A stretch of 5,131 bases of DNA from positions 1 to 5,131 of the forward strand of contig JBAZOP010000143.1 of NCBI GenBank assembly GCA_041648665.1, in the 5' to 3' direction. A program made the translations under genes and the position numbers. The stretch comes from a bacterium. Lineage in GTDB: Bacteria; UBA10199; 2-02-FULL-44-16; JAAZCA01. The notes under the pieces were generated by a model, which saw nothing but the letters and a program-made list of their open reading frames with translations, was not told the DNA's origin and searched no databases. Below, piece after piece: positions 4,575 through 5,131 of the stretch (position 1 is the stretch's first letter; the number at the start of each line of letters is the position of its first letter).

Positions 4575-5131
4575 TTACTTCTTCCTCCACCCCTTCAGCC
4601 TCTCGGAGATGTTCTTCTCGTACCCGTTCTCAGTGGGTTCGTAGTAACGTTTTCCCTTGAGCTTGTCCGGCAGATACTGCTCGTTGGGCACGAAGTGGCC
4701 CTCGAAGTCGTGGGCGTACTTGTAGTCCTTTCCGTATCCCATCTCCTTCATCATCTTCGTCGGCGCGTTGCGTATGTGCTTTGGCGTGGGTAGCGCCCCG
4801 AGCTCGTTCACGTCCGCGAGCGCGCGCTTGTATGACATGTAGCTCGCGTTGCTCTTGGGGGCAGTGGCCAGATAAGTGGCGCACTGTGCCAGCGGGATCC
4901 AGCCCTCGGGCATGCCAACGAAGTCAAAGGACTGCATGCAGGAGATCGCGACCTGCACGGCGTGCGGGTCGGCGTTTGATACATCCTCGCTCGCGAATAT
5001 CACCATGCGCCGCGCGACGAAGAGCGGGTCCTCGCCTGCCTCCAGCATGCGCGCGAGATAATAAACCGCAGCGTCCGGATCGCTTCCGCGCATGCTTTTG
5101 ATGAATGCGGAGATGACGTTGTAGTGCTCCT
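4575..5131 (-). CDS. rarA: Replication-associated recombination protein RarA (MgsA), C-terminal part
   Basis: The frame stays open to the right edge, so the gene's 5' part, including the AAA+ ATPase motifs, is outside the window; about 185 of a usual 430-450 residues are seen. The visible part begins EHYNVISAFIKSMRGSDPDA and continues AVYYLARMLEAGEDPLFVAR, the highly characteristic junction into the C-terminal tetramerisation region (MgsA_C type). Further marks are ASEDVSNADPHAVQVA, AQCATYLATAPKSNASY and the end region HFVPNEQYLPDKLKGKRYYE before ERLKGWRKK. The Met of MRGSDPDA at 5091-5093 is internal, not the start. RarA acts in the cytoplasm at stalled or collapsed replication forks, with SSB and the clamp-loader-like ATPase domain. 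Its TAA at 4577-4575 directly faces the nitroreductase stop, and no terminator hairpin separates them, so the 3' ends of the two mRNAs should overlap. Confidence 0.95.
   Translation of the reverse strand, partial: EHYNVISAFIKSMRGSDPDAAVYYLARMLEAGEDPLFVARRMVIFASEDVSNADPHAVQVAISCMQSFDFVGMPEGWIPLAQCATYLATAPKSNASYMSYKRALADVNELGALPTPKHIRNAPTKMMKEMGYGKDYKYAHDFEGHFVPNEQYLPDKLKGKRYYEPTENGYEKNISERLKGWRKK

Noticed and set aside
3403..4644. Long open frame (413 codons) in another plus frame over the prenyltransferase and nitroreductase genes
   Set aside because: It is Arg-rich, low-complexity and crosses the clear gene boundary and ribosome site at 4024-4052; it is a frame shadow.
1..5131. CRISPR array, insertion sequence, toxin-antitoxin or defence cassette
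   Set aside because: No regularly spaced repeats, transposase motifs, terminal inverted repeats or paired small regulator genes were found on either strand.

Overview
The window is GC-rich bacterial chromosome, with AT-richer patches only between genes. The protein set points to a Gram-negative, menaquinone-using bacterium: an undecaprenyl-diphosphate recycler, a MenA-type prenyltransferase, a YajG-like exported protein and RarA. The fibre-type protein and the general sequence style recall deltaproteobacterial or candidate-phylum genomes. That placement is an impression, not a demonstration, because no rRNA or strong taxonomic marker is present.

Layout, left to right. (1) 2-619 (+): C-terminal part of a phage-tail-fibre-like protein, with a short in-frame tandem repeat. 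(2) 704-1303 (+): exported protein resembling the YajG lipoprotein family but without a lipobox cysteine. (3) 1380-1607 (+): tRNA-Val(UAC) and tRNA-Asp(GUC), 82 bp apart, closed by a strong symmetrical hairpin at 1629-1660. That hairpin also serves the convergent gene to its right. (4) 1682-2071 (-): small exported four-cysteine protein of unknown family, with a clear sigma70-type promoter. (5) 2072-2201: divergent intergenic region with back-to-back promoters. (6) 2202-4573 (+): apparent three-gene operon of uppP (undecaprenyl-diphosphate phosphatase), a menA-like UbiA-superfamily prenyltransferase and a small nitroreductase-family flavoprotein, with gaps of 32 and 27 bp. (7) 4575-5131 (-): C-terminal part of rarA, meeting the nitroreductase gene tail to tail with one base between the stop codons.

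How it fits together. The uppP-menA pair shares a polyprenyl-diphosphate theme: UppP regenerates the C55 carrier for cell-wall precursors, and MenA consumes a polyprenyl diphosphate to make the quinone. The nitroreductase is presumably FMN-dependent and has no assignable substrate. The uppP start lies immediately behind a near-consensus promoter and lacks a Shine-Dalgarno sequence, so its mRNA may be leaderless or nearly so. The region is mostly housekeeping. The parts least explained by known families are the orphan fibre-like protein and the two small exported proteins on either side of the tRNA pair. I see no CRISPR array, insertion sequence, toxin-antitoxin pair or obvious defence system.
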